From the NCBI RefSeq assembly GCF_007997085.1, contig NZ_VORR01000008.1:1-64000 (forward strand): a stretch of 64,000 nt of DNA, written 5' to 3'. The notes under the pieces are model-generated. The model worked only from the letters and a program-made list of their open reading frames with translations. It did no database searches and was not told the origin of the DNA. The translations under genes and the position numbers were made by a program. Positions 18,019 through 27,124 of this stretch are shown piece by piece. Every line of letters starts with the position of its first letter. Position 1 is the stretch's first letter. This DNA comes from Polaribacter sp. IC066. Its GTDB lineage: Bacteria > Bacteroidota > Bacteroidia > Flavobacteriales > Flavobacteriaceae.

Positions 18019-18210
18019 TTATTTCTTTTCTTCTAATTTTTCTTCACCTTCTTCTTTAGAAGCCTTTTTAAACTCTTTTAAGCCTCCACCGATTCCTTTC
18101 ATTAACTCTGGTATTTTCTTACCACCAAACAATAATAAAAGCGCTATCGCGATAAGAATCATAGATCCTCCACCAGGCATTCCTAATAAAAAAATATTTA
18201 AAGTATTCAT
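18019..18210 (-). CDS. tatA: Twin-arginine translocase subunit TatA/TatE (second copy)
   Basis: 63-residue TatA-type protein: short N-terminus, one membrane helix (about 15-28, [15 protein letters not shown]), then [20 protein letters not shown] as the amphipathic helix and an acidic/basic tail. Shorter than the first copy at 2.3 kb and with the conserved Phe-Gly after the helix. It is monocistronic with its own promoter and terminator. The division of labour between the two copies is unknown; Bacteroidota often have TatA and TatC but no TatB. Confidence 0.92.
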   Translation of the reverse strand: MNTLNIFLLGMPGGGSMILIAIALLLLFGGKKIPELMKGIGGGLKEFKKASKEEGEEKLEEKK

Positions 18211-18231
18211 GATTTATAAATTTTAATAGTA

Positions 18232-18239
18232 CAAAGATA
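18232..18239 (-). promoter_or_regulatory. -7 element TATCTTTG for the second tatA
   Basis: Minus-strand TATCTTTG, in the 16-base context TATCTTTGTACTATTA shared with the first tatA promoter, lies about 21 bases upstream of the ATG. Confidence 0.65.
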
Positions 18240-18253
18240 CGAAAAGGTTTTTA

Positions 18254-18943
18254 TTAATCTCTTTTTTGAATGGTACCACCTATTACTTTTTTATCTATTG
18301 AAACTTTTGGATTTCCTTTGTAAAAAATAGAACCACCAAAACTTACTTTTGCATTTAAAGTTTCTCCTGCCATAATTTCTGCTTTTGCACCTGTACCCGC
18401 CTTAACCGTAGCATTTGACACTGTGTTTAAATCGAAACCATTATACACACCATATAAGTCTACGTCTACTATTTGGTTCTGTACAGCACCCAATAACTTT
18501 ATAATACCACCAGAGGAAGCTCTTACGTCTAAATATTTAACATTTAATACGAGATTGATAAAGGCTCTTTCTTGCGCATTTACTTCTAGTTTATCTTGCG
18601 TAATTTCTTTACCCGAAATGGTTGCACCTTCATTGGCATCAATAACATCTAATTGTTTATTATAATATAAAGTTACTAAAACCTCGCCGTTTGCTAAATT
18701 ATCTTCTGGATTTAAGGAGAAAGGTAATGATATTTTTAACGTATTATTTACATTTTTAATCTTTACTTTTTCTGATTTTTTACCTGTAATTACCAGTTTG
18801 GCTTCTGTAGACGCTATTAATTCTAAAGTAATACCATTGTACACTTTTAAAATTGAATAATCTCCCAAGTTTTTAGTAACGGTTGTTTGTGCTATTTGCG
18901 ATACACTAAACATAATTGAACATACAAAAAATATTTTTTTCAT
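18254..18943 (-). CDS. Secreted DUF2807 (putative auto-transporter adhesin head GIN) protein
   Basis: 229 residues. A signal peptide (MKKIFFVCSIMFSVSQIAQ) is followed by a right-handed beta-helix-like series: LGDYSILKVYNGITLELIAS, VKIKNVNNTLKISL, DVIDANEGATISGKEI, LDVRASSGGIIKLLG, and onward. This is the DUF2807 pattern common in Bacteroidota. The C-terminus, KKVIGGTIQKRD, is cropped compared with many relatives but looks natural. Envelope or extracellular location is likely; the function is unknown. It stands alone. Confidence 0.75.
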   Translation of the reverse strand: MKKIFFVCSIMFSVSQIAQTTVTKNLGDYSILKVYNGITLELIASTEAKLVITGKKSEKVKIKNVNNTLKISLPFSLNPEDNLANGEVLVTLYYNKQLDVIDANEGATISGKEITQDKLEVNAQERAFINLVLNVKYLDVRASSGGIIKLLGAVQNQIVDVDLYGVYNGFDLNTVSNATVKAGTGAKAEIMAGETLNAKVSFGGSIFYKGNPKVSIDKKVIGGTIQKRD

Positions 18944-19160
18944 AATTTTTAAATTTGGTTTCTAATCTACTAAAATCAACAAGCATAACATTATAAAGAC
19001 TTTATTAGTTTTTTATTGTGACAAAAACGAGAAAGTTTTAAATCTTTAACCATTTAATTTATGTGCTTAAAAAAACTATTGCAAAAAATTATGTGTATTT
19101 GTTTGTGAATTCTCATTTTTTACAAGAATTACAATTCTTAATACACATAATTTTAAATGA

Positions 19161-21386
19161 TTATGATTTATCTTCTATCAAGTTAAAATCTAAATGTTTA
19201 CGTTCTAAATCGGTCTTTTTTACCTGTATTTTTACAGCATCACCCAATTGATACATATTTTTTGTAGACTGCCCAACAATTGCATATTGGTCTTCATCAA
19301 AAATATAAAAATCACTTTTTATATCTCTTATTCTTACCATTCCTTCACATTTGTTTGCTGAAATTTCTACGTAAATTCCCCATTCTGTAACGCCAGTAAT
19401 TACACCATCAAAAACTTCATCTTTATGATCTTGCATGTATTTAACTTGCATGTATTTTATAGAAGATCTTTCTGCTTTAGACGCTAATTCTTCTCGATGC
19501 GAAGAATGCTTACACTTGTCTTCATACGGAAGCGCTTTTGGAGTATCTCCGCCATCTAAATAATGTTGTAGCAATCTATGAGTCATTACATCTGGATACC
19601 GTCTTATAGGTGATGTAAAATGACTGTAATAATCAAAAGCCAATCCGTAATGCCCAATATTTTGTGTGGTATACACCGCTTTAGACATCGTTCTGATTGT
19701 TAATGTTTCAATCATATTCGATTCTGCTTTTCCGTTTACATCACTTAACAACTGATTTAAAGATTCTGATGTAGATTCTTTGGTATCTGTATTAATTTTA
19801 TAACCAAATTTGCTAATAATATTCTGCAAAGAAGCTAACTTCTCATCATTTGGTTCATCATGAATTCTATAGATAAAAGTTTTACCAGACGCTTTGCCTT
19901 TATTACTTCCTATAAATTCTGCTACTTTTCTATTGGCTAATAACATAAATTCTTCAATTAATTTATTAGCATCTTGAGACGTTTTAAAGAAAACGCCAAT
20001 AGGATTTGCATCTTTATCTAAATTGAACTTTACCTCTGCCCTATCAAAAGAAATTGCGCCTTGTTTCATACGTTTTGCGCGCATAATTTTTGCCAATTCA
20101 TCTAATTTTAAAGTAGCTTCTACAATTTCTTTAGTCACTGTATATGCTGCATCAATAATAGAAATATCCGAAGGCATTTGATACGATTGCATCTCCTCCG
20201 TAAGCTCACAATTTTCTATAATTGCTTGTGCCTCTTCATACGCAAATCGCTGATCTGAATAGGTTACTGTTCTACCAAACCATTCATTGATAACTTGTGT
20301 TTTTTCGTTAATTTCAAACACAGCAGAAAAAGTTAATTTTTCTTCATTTGGTCTTAAAGAACACACCCCATTAGACAACATTTCTGGCAACATCGGTACT
20401 ACTCTATCTACTAAATAAACTGAAGTAGCTCTTTTATACGCTTCATCATCTAAAATAGTATTTGGCTGTAAATAATGCGAAACATCTGCAATATGAATCC
20501 CTATTTCGTAATTCCCGTTTTCTAATTTTGTAAAAGATAAAGCATCATCAAAATCTTTTGCATCTTTAGGATCTATGGTAAAGGTTAAGTCTTTACGCAT
20601 ATCTCTACGTTTAGAAATTTCTTCTTTGGTAATTTCTAACGGTAAACTTTCTGCTTCTTTTTCTACTTCTGGCTCAAATTCATACGGCAAATCATATTCT
20701 AATAGAATAGAATGCATTTCTGTATTATGATCTCCTGGTTTTCCTAGAACTGTTGTAATTTTCCCAAACGGATTTTTAGAATTTTCTGGCCAATCTATAA
20801 TTTTAGCTTGTACTTTATCACCATGTTCTGCACCATTCATTTTATTTTCAGAAATAAAAATATCTGCATACATTTTGTTATTGTCTGGTATTACAAAACC
20901 AAAATTTTTGTTCTTTTGTAAAACACCCACAAAATCTGTTTTTGCACGTTCTATAACTTCTACAACATCTGCCTCTAATTTATTACTTCGTTTTCTTTTA
21001 TAAACATACGCTCTTACCACATCTCCATGCAAACCTTTGCCTAAATTTATATTAGGCGTAAATACGTCATCTTCATAATCATCGGTCATAAAATACCCGT
21101 TACCATTAGAGGTAATATCTAAAGTACCTAAAGAATATTTTCTATCTTCATTAATCTGAAACTTTCCTTTATCACCTTCTTTAATTTTCTTTGTTCCTGT
21201 TAATTCTGCTAATTTCTTTAAAATCTGATTTTTACCATCGGTATCAGAAATGTTTAATTTTGCAGCAATTTGTTTATAATTATAAAATTTATTACTGTCT
21301 TCGTTTAAAATTCTAAATATATTTCTAGTTAAGTCTTTTACAACGTTCCCTTTTTTCTTATATATTTTTTTCTTCTTTTTTGTCAT
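19161..21386 (-). CDS. rnr: Ribonuclease R
   Basis: 3'-5' exoribonuclease that degrades structured RNA. 741 residues. A lysine-rich N-terminus and helix-turn-helix-like region are followed by cold-shock domains (about 85-225, with GNGYFM, NFGFVIPDNNKMYADIFIS). The RNB catalytic domain (from about 250) carries the active site TIDPKDAKDFDDALSF (270-285, aspartates 272, 275, 280 and 281), and later HYGLAFDYYSHFTSPIRRYPD. An S1 domain (about 650-735, FDGVITGVTEWGIYVEI) ends the protein. All catalytic aspartates are present. It is monocistronic. Confidence 0.96.
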   Translation of the reverse strand: MTKKKKKIYKKKGNVVKDLTRNIFRILNEDSNKFYNYKQIAAKLNISDTDGKNQILKKLAELTGTKKIKEGDKGKFQINEDRKYSLGTLDITSNGNGYFMTDDYEDDVFTPNINLGKGLHGDVVRAYVYKRKRSNKLEADVVEVIERAKTDFVGVLQKNKNFGFVIPDNNKMYADIFISENKMNGAEHGDKVQAKIIDWPENSKNPFGKITTVLGKPGDHNTEMHSILLEYDLPYEFEPEVEKEAESLPLEITKEEISKRRDMRKDLTFTIDPKDAKDFDDALSFTKLENGNYEIGIHIADVSHYLQPNTILDDEAYKRATSVYLVDRVVPMLPEMLSNGVCSLRPNEEKLTFSAVFEINEKTQVINEWFGRTVTYSDQRFAYEEAQAIIENCELTEEMQSYQMPSDISIIDAAYTVTKEIVEATLKLDELAKIMRAKRMKQGAISFDRAEVKFNLDKDANPIGVFFKTSQDANKLIEEFMLLANRKVAEFIGSNKGKASGKTFIYRIHDEPNDEKLASLQNIISKFGYKINTDTKESTSESLNQLLSDVNGKAESNMIETLTIRTMSKAVYTTQNIGHYGLAFDYYSHFTSPIRRYPDVMTHRLLQHYLDGGDTPKALPYEDKCKHSSHREELASKAERSSIKYMQVKYMQDHKDEVFDGVITGVTEWGIYVEISANKCEGMVRIRDIKSDFYIFDEDQYAIVGQSTKNMYQLGDAVKIQVKKTDLERKHLDFNLIEDKS

Positions 21387-21531
21387 TAATTCTTACTTCT
21401 TGTTATATGATACCAAAATACGATTTTTACAGCTACGTGTTTATTAAAAAATAGTTATCAATCTATTATTGTACTCTGGCTTTTTTTAAATTATTATTTA
21501 TGTCTCATTTCGTCAAGCTCAATGCTGGCTC

Positions 21532-22428
21532 TTGTTTATAATTGCAAATCCTACTTCTGGAAATCGGAATTTTTCTAAACTTTGGAAAGAAATTCAGCAT
21601 GTGTTAAACCATCTAAAAATAGACTTTTCTTTTGCTTTTACACAGTTTTCTAAACATGAAGTTAAATTGGTGGAAACGGCAATTCAACAAGGTTTTAGAA
21701 ACATTATTTCGATTGGTGGAGACGGAACATTACACCATGTAGTTAACGAAATAATGATGCAAAGGTATGTAAAAACTTCTGATATAACTATTGGAGTGAT
21801 TCCTTTAGGTACTGGAAACGATTGGATAAAGACCTATAACATTCCGAATTCTATAGAAAAATCAATTAATATCATTCATCAAAATAAAACAATTTTACAA
21901 AATATTGGAGTTTTAGAAACTGAAAGTAATACTATTTCTTATTTTAACAATATAGCAGGTGTAGGCTATGATGGTTATGTTGTTCACAAACTAGAGAAAT
22001 TAAAACGTTTTGGTTCTATTGGATATTTATTAGCCGGAATTGCTGGTTTACTATACTATAAAAAAACTATTTTTAAAATTATTTTTGATGATAAGGTTAT
22101 AGAAACCAATTGTTTAATGGTTTTAATCGGAATTTTTAAATTTTCTGGGGGCGGCATGCAGTTTACTAAAAATGTAAATCCTACGGATGGTTTATTAGAC
22201 ATTACCATTGCTAAAAATTTAAATTTAGCAGATTTACTATTAAATATCAAAAAATTATATAACGGAAATACTACGCATCATCAAAAAATTGAGACCTATA
22301 AAACCAAAGAAATTGCGGTAATTTCAACTACTTCAAAACCTTTTATTCAAGCGGATGGTGAACTCGTTGGCACTGGAAAAATACACGTAAAAATTATTGA
22401 AAAAGCAATTAATTTCTTGGTGAACTAA
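21532..22428 (+). CDS. Diacylglycerol/lipid kinase family protein
   Basis: 298 residues of the DagK/YegS lipid kinase family. The N-terminal nucleotide-binding domain has FIIANPTSGNRN (start) and the signature ISIGGDGTLHHVVNEIM, followed by GVIPLGTGNDWIKTYNIP; the C-terminal beta domain ends in QADGELVGTGKIHVKI. It probably phosphorylates diacylglycerol or a related lipid at the inner membrane. The first usable start is a TTG directly before FIIANP. Just upstream the DNA (ATTTCGTCAAGCTCAATG) resembles a dispersed flavobacterial repeat, so the original start may have been displaced. Confidence 0.88.
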   Translation: MFIIANPTSGNRNFSKLWKEIQHVLNHLKIDFSFAFTQFSKHEVKLVETAIQQGFRNIISIGGDGTLHHVVNEIMMQRYVKTSDITIGVIPLGTGNDWIKTYNIPNSIEKSINIIHQNKTILQNIGVLETESNTISYFNNIAGVGYDGYVVHKLEKLKRFGSIGYLLAGIAGLLYYKKTIFKIIFDDKVIETNCLMVLIGIFKFSGGGMQFTKNVNPTDGLLDITIAKNLNLADLLLNIKKLYNGNTTHHQKIETYKTKEIAVISTTSKPFIQADGELVGTGKIHVKIIEKAINFLVN

Positions 22429-22709
22429 CGTTTAAAAAAATCTAATTTATCACCCTAAAATATAAAGAATTTATAAATTACACTACCTCTTTAGTTTGGT
22501 ATCCTACTTCATACATACGTAGTTCTTATTTGTAAAACTGAATCTTTATTATTATCATGAGATTTTTTTCAAAGCAAAAATAAATGAAAAATTATAAGTA
22601 CTTCTTATAGAATTCTTTAAATTAAGTATAAATACGTTAAAAAAATCTTAAATTTTCTGTAACGTTTGGCAAAATATTACGTCTTTATATTAGAAGAAGA
22701 TCTTTTATT

Positions 22710-22886
22710 ATGAAAAGCTTGCGAAAAATTATAGCATTATTTGCCTTTATCCTTATTGCGGGTATCTGTATTACTATAGCTACCATAAATACTTCTTTAA
22801 ATAAAAGTGACCTTAAAAATGAATCTACTGTAGAAATTAATAAAGACACACTTTATCGTTTAAAAGTTAAAAGGAAGAATGCTTAA
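22710..22886 (+). CDS. Small single-helix membrane protein, 58 residues
   Basis: ATG-initiated frame of 58 codons: a basic start (MKSLRKII), one membrane helix (about residues 7-27, IALFAFILIAGICITIATI), then a polar tail ending in a basic cluster (YRLKVKRKNA). Codon use looks like the neighbours. It stands alone in a 1.1-kb gap and could be a signal-anchored or secreted peptide. I do not recognise a family; the frame is short enough that chance remains possible. Confidence 0.5.
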   Translation: MKSLRKIIALFAFILIAGICITIATINTSLNKSDLKNESTVEINKDTLYRLKVKRKNA

Positions 22887-23546
22887 TTTACGTTTACCTT
22901 TTTTGATACCAAGTACTGCAATCATACTTACAATACCTTTATCAACTTCTAATTCATTTAAAATTAATAGTATTGTTTTAGAATAGCTGTTTGCTTTTTA
23001 AAAAACTAAAAACTTAATTTTTCAGACTTATGAACATTCTATATTATAATTATATTTCTTTTCTCAAATTTTAAAAAACAATGATGGTTATAATAGTCTG
23101 TGAATAGCTACTACAAAATAAGTACATTTAGTTTTTATATGTGAGTTATTAAAAACCACTGACATCTTATGAGTTTTTAATCACTTAAAAATCAACTCTA
23201 AAATAGAGTTGTTAACAAAACTTATAAACAGCAGTTAACCTAAAATACTTAGTAGTTCATAACCCAACCTATGTAAACAAATTGTAAATTTTATGTTGAT
23301 AAACTTTTATCAAAAACTTATAATAAAGTTTGCGTATGTGGTAAGCTCCCCTGTATTGAAATAAAAATTAGAATGACCAAAAAAAGTTTCGAGTTTTTCA
23401 TATCAACTTCTTAACAATTACTTAAAACGCTAAAAACTTAAAAACTAATAGGTTATTAAAAATGCTAAAATTTTGATTGTTTATAACTGTTGATAACCGT
23501 TAATTTATATATTTTTGCTGAACAACTCAATTAAAATCAATCTATT
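22887..23546. other. Non-coding AT-rich gap before rpiB
   Basis: 660 bases with no supportable frame. There is a cluster of TTATAA-like and TTGATAA-like motifs and several short AT palindromes. The rpiB promoter is at its right end. Confidence 0.5.
23510..23517 (+). promoter_or_regulatory. -7 element TATTTTTG for rpiB
   Basis: TATTTTTG, an exact TAnnTTTG match, lies 29 bases upstream of the rpiB ATG. Confidence 0.6.
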
Positions 23547-23975
23547 ATGACAATTGCAATTGGTAACGATCATGCAGGTACCGAATACAAATTCGAAATT
23601 ATAAAACATTTAGAAAATAAAGGATATACAATTCTAAATTTTGGAACCGATACAAATAATTCTATGGATTATCCTGATGCTATTCATCCCACAGCAAATG
23701 CTGTAGAATCTGGTAAAGCAACATTAGGTATAATTCTTTGTGGTTCTGGTAACGGTGCTCAAATGACTGCAAACAAACATCAAGGAATAAGAGCTGCTTT
23801 GTGTTGGAATAATGAATTGGTAGCTTTAACAAGACAGCATAATAATGCAAACGTTTTAACCATTCCTGCTCGCTTTGTGTCTTTACAACAAGCCATTGGT
23901 TTTGTAGATGTTTTTCTTACCACAGCGTTTGAAGGTGGAAGACATGGAACTAGAGTTGATAAAATTTCTTGTTAA
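23547..23975 (+). CDS. rpiB: Ribose-5-phosphate isomerase B (RpiB/LacA/LacB family)
   Basis: 142 residues, normal length. Interconverts ribose 5-phosphate and ribulose 5-phosphate. Family blocks: GNDHAGTEYKFEII at the start, the phosphate-binding GILICGSGNGAQMTANKHQGIRAALCWN-like core (here LGIILCGSGNGAQMTANK), and HNNANVLTIPARFVS. The catalytic cysteine in the CGSGNG loop is present. It lies alone, with a promoter match immediately upstream. Confidence 0.92.
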   Translation: MTIAIGNDHAGTEYKFEIIKHLENKGYTILNFGTDTNNSMDYPDAIHPTANAVESGKATLGIILCGSGNGAQMTANKHQGIRAALCWNNELVALTRQHNNANVLTIPARFVSLQQAIGFVDVFLTTAFEGGRHGTRVDKISC

Positions 23976-24057
23976 ATAAAAATTATTCGATATTAAATTT
24001 TTAAAAAAGAATTTTACTCAAAATATTAGAAAGTGTATTGAATCTGATATTAAGCAT

Positions 24058-24105
24058 TGTCAGTTCGAATGGTTTTGCTTTTTTAAGCAAAATTGTATCG
24101 AGAAC
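24058..24105. repeat. Dispersed flavobacterial-type repeat with hairpin
   Basis: TGTCAGTTCGAATGG, a hairpin (TTTTGCTT / AAGCAAAA at 24073-24092), then TTGTATCGAGAAC. This TGTCAGTTCGA to TATCGAGAAC arrangement is a familiar intergenic repeat in flavobacterial genomes. It ends 17 bases before the GNAT start and supplies the ten spurious extra codons in front of it. Confidence 0.55.
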
Positions 24106-24122
24106 ATCTAGAATTTAGAATT

Positions 24123-24563
24123 ATGAATTTTATAACAAAATCATTCCAAGAATTAACAACAACAGAACTCTATCAAATTTTACAATTACGATCAGAAGTT
24201 TTTGTAGTAGAACAAGATTGTGTATACCAAGATATAGATTTTAAAGATCAAAAAGCGTTGCATGTTTTTGGTGTAAAAAATGATAAAATTGTTGCCTACA
24301 CGCGTATTTTTAAACCTAAAGATTATTTTGACGCTGCAAGTATTGGTAGAGTTGTTGTGCAAGAGAATGAAAGAAAATTTGGCTTTGGGCATGAGGTAAT
24401 GAAAGCATCTACAAATGCAATAAAAGATCATTTTAATGTTGATGAAATTACAATTTCTGCGCAAGTATATCTAAAAAAGTTCTATGAATCTCACGGATTT
24501 AAAAAAGTAGGTGAAGGTTATTTAGAAGACGGAATTCCGCATATTAGAATGGATAAGAAGTAG
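24123..24563 (+). CDS. GNAT N-acetyltransferase, ElaA-like
   Basis: 146 residues from the ATG of MNFITKSFQEL; ten codons upstream are open but derive from a repeat element. The ElaA pattern is clear: LRSEVFVVEQDCVYQDIDFKDQKALHVFG near the N-terminus, then the acetyl-CoA-binding motif region SIGRVVVQENERKFGFGHEVM and a C-terminal AQVYLKKFYESHGFKKVG. It transfers an acetyl group from acetyl-CoA to an unknown amine. It converges with the TonB receptor gene, 2 bases away. Confidence 0.85.
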   Translation: MNFITKSFQELTTTELYQILQLRSEVFVVEQDCVYQDIDFKDQKALHVFGVKNDKIVAYTRIFKPKDYFDAASIGRVVVQENERKFGFGHEVMKASTNAIKDHFNVDEITISAQVYLKKFYESHGFKKVGEGYLEDGIPHIRMDKK

Positions 24564-24565
24564 TA

Positions 24566-27124
24566 CTAAAAATTGACTCTAAAACTTAAATTAGGTGTAA
24601 AAGGTAAAGAATAATTATTGATTATTTTTACATTATTTGTACTCGCATTGTCTACAATATAATAAGAATCTAGCATATTTTGTTTGTCAGTTATATTGGT
24701 ACAACCAAAACGAATGGTAGATTCTACGGTTTTAGAAAGCTCAAATTTATAACTCCCAGAAATATCAATTCTAAAAAAATTATCTAATCTTTCTTGGTTA
24801 GGATTATCGTAGTTTACAATAATTCTATTGCCATTTTGTATGGTTTCATTTCCTTTTACAGGTTTTGTATAAGGTCTTCCAGAACGCAAAATACCACCAA
24901 AAGAAACTTTTAAATTTTGAGTGAAGTTGTAATTAAAAGCTGCGCTTAAGGAGTGAGAAATTTCTAAACTATTAGAAAATGTTTGCGGATTAAAAACATC
25001 AAAAGTATATTCGTTTTTTGAATATGTATAACTTACCCAAGTGCTAATTTTTTTGGTTTGTTTATTCACTAAAAGCTCTACTCCTTTTGTTTCATAGTTG
25101 CCAATAGAAATAAAGTTTTGTGTGTTGTTATAGAAACCTTGATTTGCTGCCGTAATACCATCTATTTTTTTGTAAAAACCAGTAATATCTGCATAGATTT
25201 TATTTTTAGAATATTCGATACCAAAAGAAGCTTGTTTACTTGTCATAATAGGCGTATTTTCATCGTCAGAAAGAATCCACCTTCTTTTTTCTATACCTAA
25301 AAAATTATCTTCAAAATCTATTTTTTGTGTGGTAGTTTGGTTTTTAAACTCTCCTTCTAACTTTATAGCAAATTGGTCATTTAATTTTTGTCTGATATTA
25401 ATTCTTGGTTCAATCACCAGTTTTTGAAATTTATGAAAGTAATTTGCCCGAACTCCAAACCTTGCGAAGGTGTTGTTTTTATGATACTCAATTTCTGAAA
25501 ACAAGGCACTTTTAACCAAAACATTTTTTTCTATTTTAGAAAAAGTAGGTGCGTTTACAGTTGTGGTATTCTTAACGCCAATTTCATTAAAAACAAATCC
25601 GTTTATAAAATGTAAAGCATCAGAAAATTCATAGGTAGAATTCAGTTTTAATTCAGTTTCTAAAACATTATTAAACTGTGTTTGAAATTGATCGGTATCC
25701 TTATTATAATCTGACGAATTTATTTTATAATCTGAAATAAAAATAGATAAGTTAGTAGAAAATTTAGCATTCCAATTGGCATCCCAATTCATATTTGCAC
25801 CTAAATTTTCTTGTTTTAACGCACTATTTTCTTCAATTGTAGTGTTGTTAGAAGTGTACTGTTCTAAATATTCTAAATTATTTTTTATGTGGATAAAGTT
25901 GGTTCTAATGGCATGTTTATAATTAAGATCATATAATAGTTTAAAAGAACAATCAAAGAAATAAAAATTCGATTCTGTGTTATTTACAGTATTTGATGCA
26001 ACTGAATTATCTTGAAAACTTCGCGAAAAATAATTATTATAAGTTGGTGTATTTACGATATCTGTAAAAGATCTTCTTGCAGAAATATGCAGCTCTAAAT
26101 TTTCTTTTATAGGAATCTGTACAAAAGCATCTGTACTTAACAAATTGAAACCGCCGCCACCAGAAAGTTTATTGGTAATGCTGTTAGCAGTTTGCATGTT
26201 TATGGTAGATGAAACTCCGTCTGAAAACGCACTACTTGTGCCGTTTTTAGTAACACTAACTTTTTCTGTTAAATAAGGATTATAAGCAGAAATTAACCCA
26301 AAAAAATGACCAGAATGATACATTTTAATGCCATCCCAAAGTATTAAATTTTGATCATTTCTACCACCTCTCACATTAATATTAGAAATAGTTTCGTTTA
26401 CACTTTCTATACCCGGTAGAATTTGAATAGTTTTTAAAATATCTGGTTCTATTAAACCAGGAAGAATGCCGAATTTTTTGGTGTTTAAAACAACACTTCC
26501 ATCTACATTTTTTTGCAAACCAGAAGTTAAAAGTTTTGGCATTGTAATTTCTGATAACGCTTCTGTTTTTTCTTCTAAAAAAATTTGTTCGCAATTTAAA
26601 CCATAAAATAATGCTTTAACCGCTATCTTTTTTGTTTTAAAACTTATAAATGAAATGCTTAAAGTAGCTTTTACAGGAACATTTTTTAAAGTAAATATTC
26701 CTTTATTATTGGTGGTAGTTCCTAAAGTAAAACCAGCTACTTGAATAGATGCCAATACCAAGGGTTTTAGTGATTGTGAATCTAAAACCGTTCCGCAAAT
26801 ACTTACTGTTTTGTTTAAAAAAGAAACCGTAATATATCTATTGTCAAGTGTTTTAAAGTGTAAAAAAGTTTTCTCGTTTAAAAAAGCTAAAAGTTCATCT
26901 ATGGATATTTCTTTTTCTGGTTGCGCTACATAAATATTTTTGATATCATTATCAGAATAAGAAAATTTAATATCGTAGGTTTTTTCAAGTTGTAATAACA
27001 ACGAAGAAAGTGCTACTTTTTCAGTTATACTTTGACTGTAAAGAGTATTTAAAGTCAAGAAAAGACTGATAAAAAAAAAGCTACTTTTATGGAGCTGTGT
27101 TGAATACAGTAATTTTTTTACCAT
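24566..27124 (-). CDS. TonB-dependent outer-membrane receptor with FecA-type N-terminal domain
   Basis: 852 residues. Signal peptide (to about residue 30, LTLNTLYSQS), an STN-like signalling domain (about 35-108, ALSSLLLQLEKTYDIKFSYSD), a carboxypeptidase-regulatory-like beta domain (about 110-195, ICGTVLDSQSLKPLVLASIQV), a plug (about 210-320, ISNINVRGGRNDQNLILWDGIKMYHSGHFFG) and a beta barrel ending in Phe (LSFRVNF). The STN domain indicates regulation through the FecR upstream. Its start overlaps the fecR end by 38 bases. No substrate-specific partner (SusD) is present, so I cannot name the ligand; siderophore-type uptake is one option. Confidence 0.88.
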   Translation of the reverse strand: MVKKLLYSTQLHKSSFFFISLFLTLNTLYSQSITEKVALSSLLLQLEKTYDIKFSYSDNDIKNIYVAQPEKEISIDELLAFLNEKTFLHFKTLDNRYITVSFLNKTVSICGTVLDSQSLKPLVLASIQVAGFTLGTTTNNKGIFTLKNVPVKATLSISFISFKTKKIAVKALFYGLNCEQIFLEEKTEALSEITMPKLLTSGLQKNVDGSVVLNTKKFGILPGLIEPDILKTIQILPGIESVNETISNINVRGGRNDQNLILWDGIKMYHSGHFFGLISAYNPYLTEKVSVTKNGTSSAFSDGVSSTINMQTANSITNKLSGGGGFNLLSTDAFVQIPIKENLELHISARRSFTDIVNTPTYNNYFSRSFQDNSVASNTVNNTESNFYFFDCSFKLLYDLNYKHAIRTNFIHIKNNLEYLEQYTSNNTTIEENSALKQENLGANMNWDANWNAKFSTNLSIFISDYKINSSDYNKDTDQFQTQFNNVLETELKLNSTYEFSDALHFINGFVFNEIGVKNTTTVNAPTFSKIEKNVLVKSALFSEIEYHKNNTFARFGVRANYFHKFQKLVIEPRINIRQKLNDQFAIKLEGEFKNQTTTQKIDFEDNFLGIEKRRWILSDDENTPIMTSKQASFGIEYSKNKIYADITGFYKKIDGITAANQGFYNNTQNFISIGNYETKGVELLVNKQTKKISTWVSYTYSKNEYTFDVFNPQTFSNSLEISHSLSAAFNYNFTQNLKVSFGGILRSGRPYTKPVKGNETIQNGNRIIVNYDNPNQERLDNFFRIDISGSYKFELSKTVESTIRFGCTNITDKQNMLDSYYIVDNASTNNVKIINNYSLPFTPNLSFRVNF

